In this document: positions 62,917-64,000 of the stretch, piece by piece
Position numbering within the stretch: position 1 is the stretch's first letter
Layout: every line of letters begins with the position of its first letter
Notes under the pieces: generated by a model
Told to the model about the DNA's origin: nothing
The model's database searches: none
Seen by the model: the letters and a program-made list of their open reading frames with translations, nothing else
Source of the DNA: Haloarcula taiwanensis
GTDB taxonomy: Archaea; Halobacteriota; Halobacteria; Halobacteriales; Haloarculaceae
Reading direction: 5' to 3'
DNA: 64,000 bases
NCBI GenBank assembly: GCA_002844335.1
Contig: CP019154.1
Coordinates: 1,550,001 to 1,614,000, forward strand
Position numbers and translations under genes: made by a program

Positions 62917-63939
62917 ATGGGCAAGGCCGAGCCGTTCACCTACGACGGGGGAATTGTGTCGCCGGGGGAGACCCGCAACATTCGCTATACGGTCAGCGAG
63001 ACGTATCTGGGGGATGCCGTCCGAATGCCGGTTACCATCGTCAACGGGGAACGGCCCGGTCCGACAGTGTTTCTCACCGCAGCGGCACACGGCGACGAAC
63101 TCAACGGCATCGAGGTCGTCCGGGAAGTGGCCCACGAGTGGGACCACGAGGGGCTGGCGGGGACGCTAATCTGTCTCCCGGTGCTGAACGTCCCTGCGTT
63201 TCTGGCACAGGAGCGATACCTGCCCATCTACGACAGAGACCTGAACCGCTCGTTCCCCGGTGACCCCGACTCGACGAGCGCCAAGCGGATGGCACACAAG
63301 ATTTTCCGGAACTTCCTGGCCCCCTGTGACGTGGGCCTCGATTTCCACACGTCAACACGCGGGCGAACTAACATGCTCCATGTCCGGGCAGACATGGACG
63401 ACCCGTCAGTCGCGCGGGTCGCGAACGCCTTCGCGTCGAACGTCATCATCTCCTCTGACGGCCCGTCAGGGTCGCTCCGGCGGGAACTGAGCGATTCGGG
63501 CGTCCCAACGATCACGATAGAGATGGGCGAAGCCCACCGGTTCCAGCGACCGCTTATCGACTCGGCACTGGAGAGCGTCCGGTCGGTGCTCGCGGAGTTT
63601 GGCCTCCGTGACTCCGATACGGTCCGGTGGCCGGGCTGGCGGACAGTCATCGACGACAGTGGCGAGAAAACCTGGATACGGGCGGACTCGGGCGGTTTAG
63701 TGGACATGCACTACGACCGCGGCGACCTGGTGTATGAAGACGACGTGATCTGTACGATCGCGAACCCGTTCAAGACGGAGAACACGCTGATGCGTGCGCC
63801 GTTTACCGGCCTGCTGGTCGGCATCCTCGAGAATCCACTGGTGTATCCCGGGAACCCCCTCTGTCACCTTGTCAGACTTGATGACCGGACACAGCGCGCA
63901 ATCGAGTGGAACCGTCGGACGGACGACGACGATTGGTAA
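62917..63939 (+). CDS. Succinylglutamate desuccinylase/aspartoacylase family hydrolase
   Basis: 340 residues from ATG 62917 (MGKAEPFTYDGG). Zinc-site motif AAHGDELNGIEVVREVAHEW near 50 (His and Glu ligands), YLPIYDRDLNRSFPGDPDS near 100, and VGLDFHTSTRGRTNMLHVR near 138 (third His). A C-terminal beta-barrel from about 250 has WIRADSGGLVDMHYDRGDLV and PFTGLLVGILENPLVYPGN. The family cleaves N-acyl amino acids or related amides. RimK-type ligases in bacteria associate with RimA (AstE-like) and RimB; this gene sits divergent from a RimK-RimB fusion. It is intact, unlike its relative at 11849-12636, and longer. Confidence 0.9.
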   Translation: MGKAEPFTYDGGIVSPGETRNIRYTVSETYLGDAVRMPVTIVNGERPGPTVFLTAAAHGDELNGIEVVREVAHEWDHEGLAGTLICLPVLNVPAFLAQERYLPIYDRDLNRSFPGDPDSTSAKRMAHKIFRNFLAPCDVGLDFHTSTRGRTNMLHVRADMDDPSVARVANAFASNVIISSDGPSGSLRRELSDSGVPTITIEMGEAHRFQRPLIDSALESVRSVLAEFGLRDSDTVRWPGWRTVIDDSGEKTWIRADSGGLVDMHYDRGDLVYEDDVICTIANPFKTENTLMRAPFTGLLVGILENPLVYPGNPLCHLVRLDDRTQRAIEWNRRTDDDDW

Positions 63940-63950
63940 CTGCGGAGTAG

Positions 63951-64000
63951 TCAATTGACGAACGTCTTCGGGCAGGATTCCGGCGATACGCGTCCGTTGT
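63951..64000 (-). CDS. Possible 3' end of a convergent gene (partial)
   Basis: The minus strand reads in frame from the window edge through NGRVSPESCPKTFVN to TGA at 63951, 11 bases after the preceding stop. Such a short piece cannot be identified; it is simply the most plausible frame at the edge. Confidence 0.3.
   Translation of the reverse strand, partial: NGRVSPESCPKTFVN

Overview
The window is chromosomal DNA of a halophilic archaeon (class Halobacteria). The evidence is highly acidic proteins, GC-rich codon use, TATA boxes 24-31 bases upstream of leaderless ATG or GTG starts, a PGF-CTERM surface protein, haloarchaeal families (DUF5305, DUF1102, small CxxC zinc proteins, a MoaD/SAMP-like modifier) and archaeal tRNAs. 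Haloarcula or a close relative is my best guess from general resemblance, but I could not test it.

Layout. 1-2.6 kb: an FtsX-type ABC exporter (permease cut by the window edge) and a polytopic membrane protein. 2.9-10.5 kb: envelope proteins, namely a divergent Ig/DUF4129 and DUF1616 pair, a YdjM-like membrane protein, a 46-residue zinc ribbon, and two tandem paralogous surface proteins of which only one has a PGF-CTERM anchor. 10.6-13.7 kb: tRNA-Leu(CAA) with a structured downstream region, a DUF309 protein, a frameshifted AstE/AspA-type hydrolase and an aldo/keto reductase. 14.0-18.7 kb: a first glycan block (sulfatase-like protein, ABC exporter, GT2). 18.8-28.3 kb: acetamidase/formamidase, SAMP-like protein, membrane proteins, and a SipW-type signal peptidase locus with two TasA-like/DUF1102 secreted proteins, DUF5305 and a membrane-anchored winged-helix regulator. 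28.5-29.5 kb: a decayed orc1/cdc6 gene. 29.6-40.1 kb: the main glycan locus (three GT4, one GT2, two sulfatase-like proteins, a Wzx-type flippase, a large membrane protein and a 49-residue ORF). Its part from about 32.2 kb on is clearly AT-rich and looks acquired.

40.6-49.7 kb: UPF0179 and a haloarchaeal conserved protein, then a tight four-gene operon of two PrkA-type AAA kinases, a DUF444 (YeaH-like) von Willebrand protein and SpoVR. 49.9-64 kb is mostly metabolic: YjbQ, acyl-CoA synthetase, a GlmU-like sugar nucleotidyltransferase, a lipoprotein, tRNA-Glu(UUC), DUF502, a hydroxyacyl-CoA dehydrogenase/enoyl-CoA hydratase fusion, acyl-CoA dehydrogenase, CysE, an AlkA-like glycosylase, and a RimK-type ATP-grasp fused to a retropepsin-like domain, divergent from an AstE/AspA-type hydrolase.

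Working together. The two glycan blocks plus GlmU could make, modify and export a surface polysaccharide or N-glycan. The PrkA operon is a stress-type phospho-signalling module. The acyl-CoA genes supply beta-oxidation steps. The RimK/protease/AstE trio resembles a peptide or protein amino-acid-tagging system. The least described pieces are the SipW/TasA-like locus with its membrane regulator, the RNA-like segment behind tRNA-Leu, the 49-residue ORF, and the shared C-terminal tail of the three sulfatase-like proteins.
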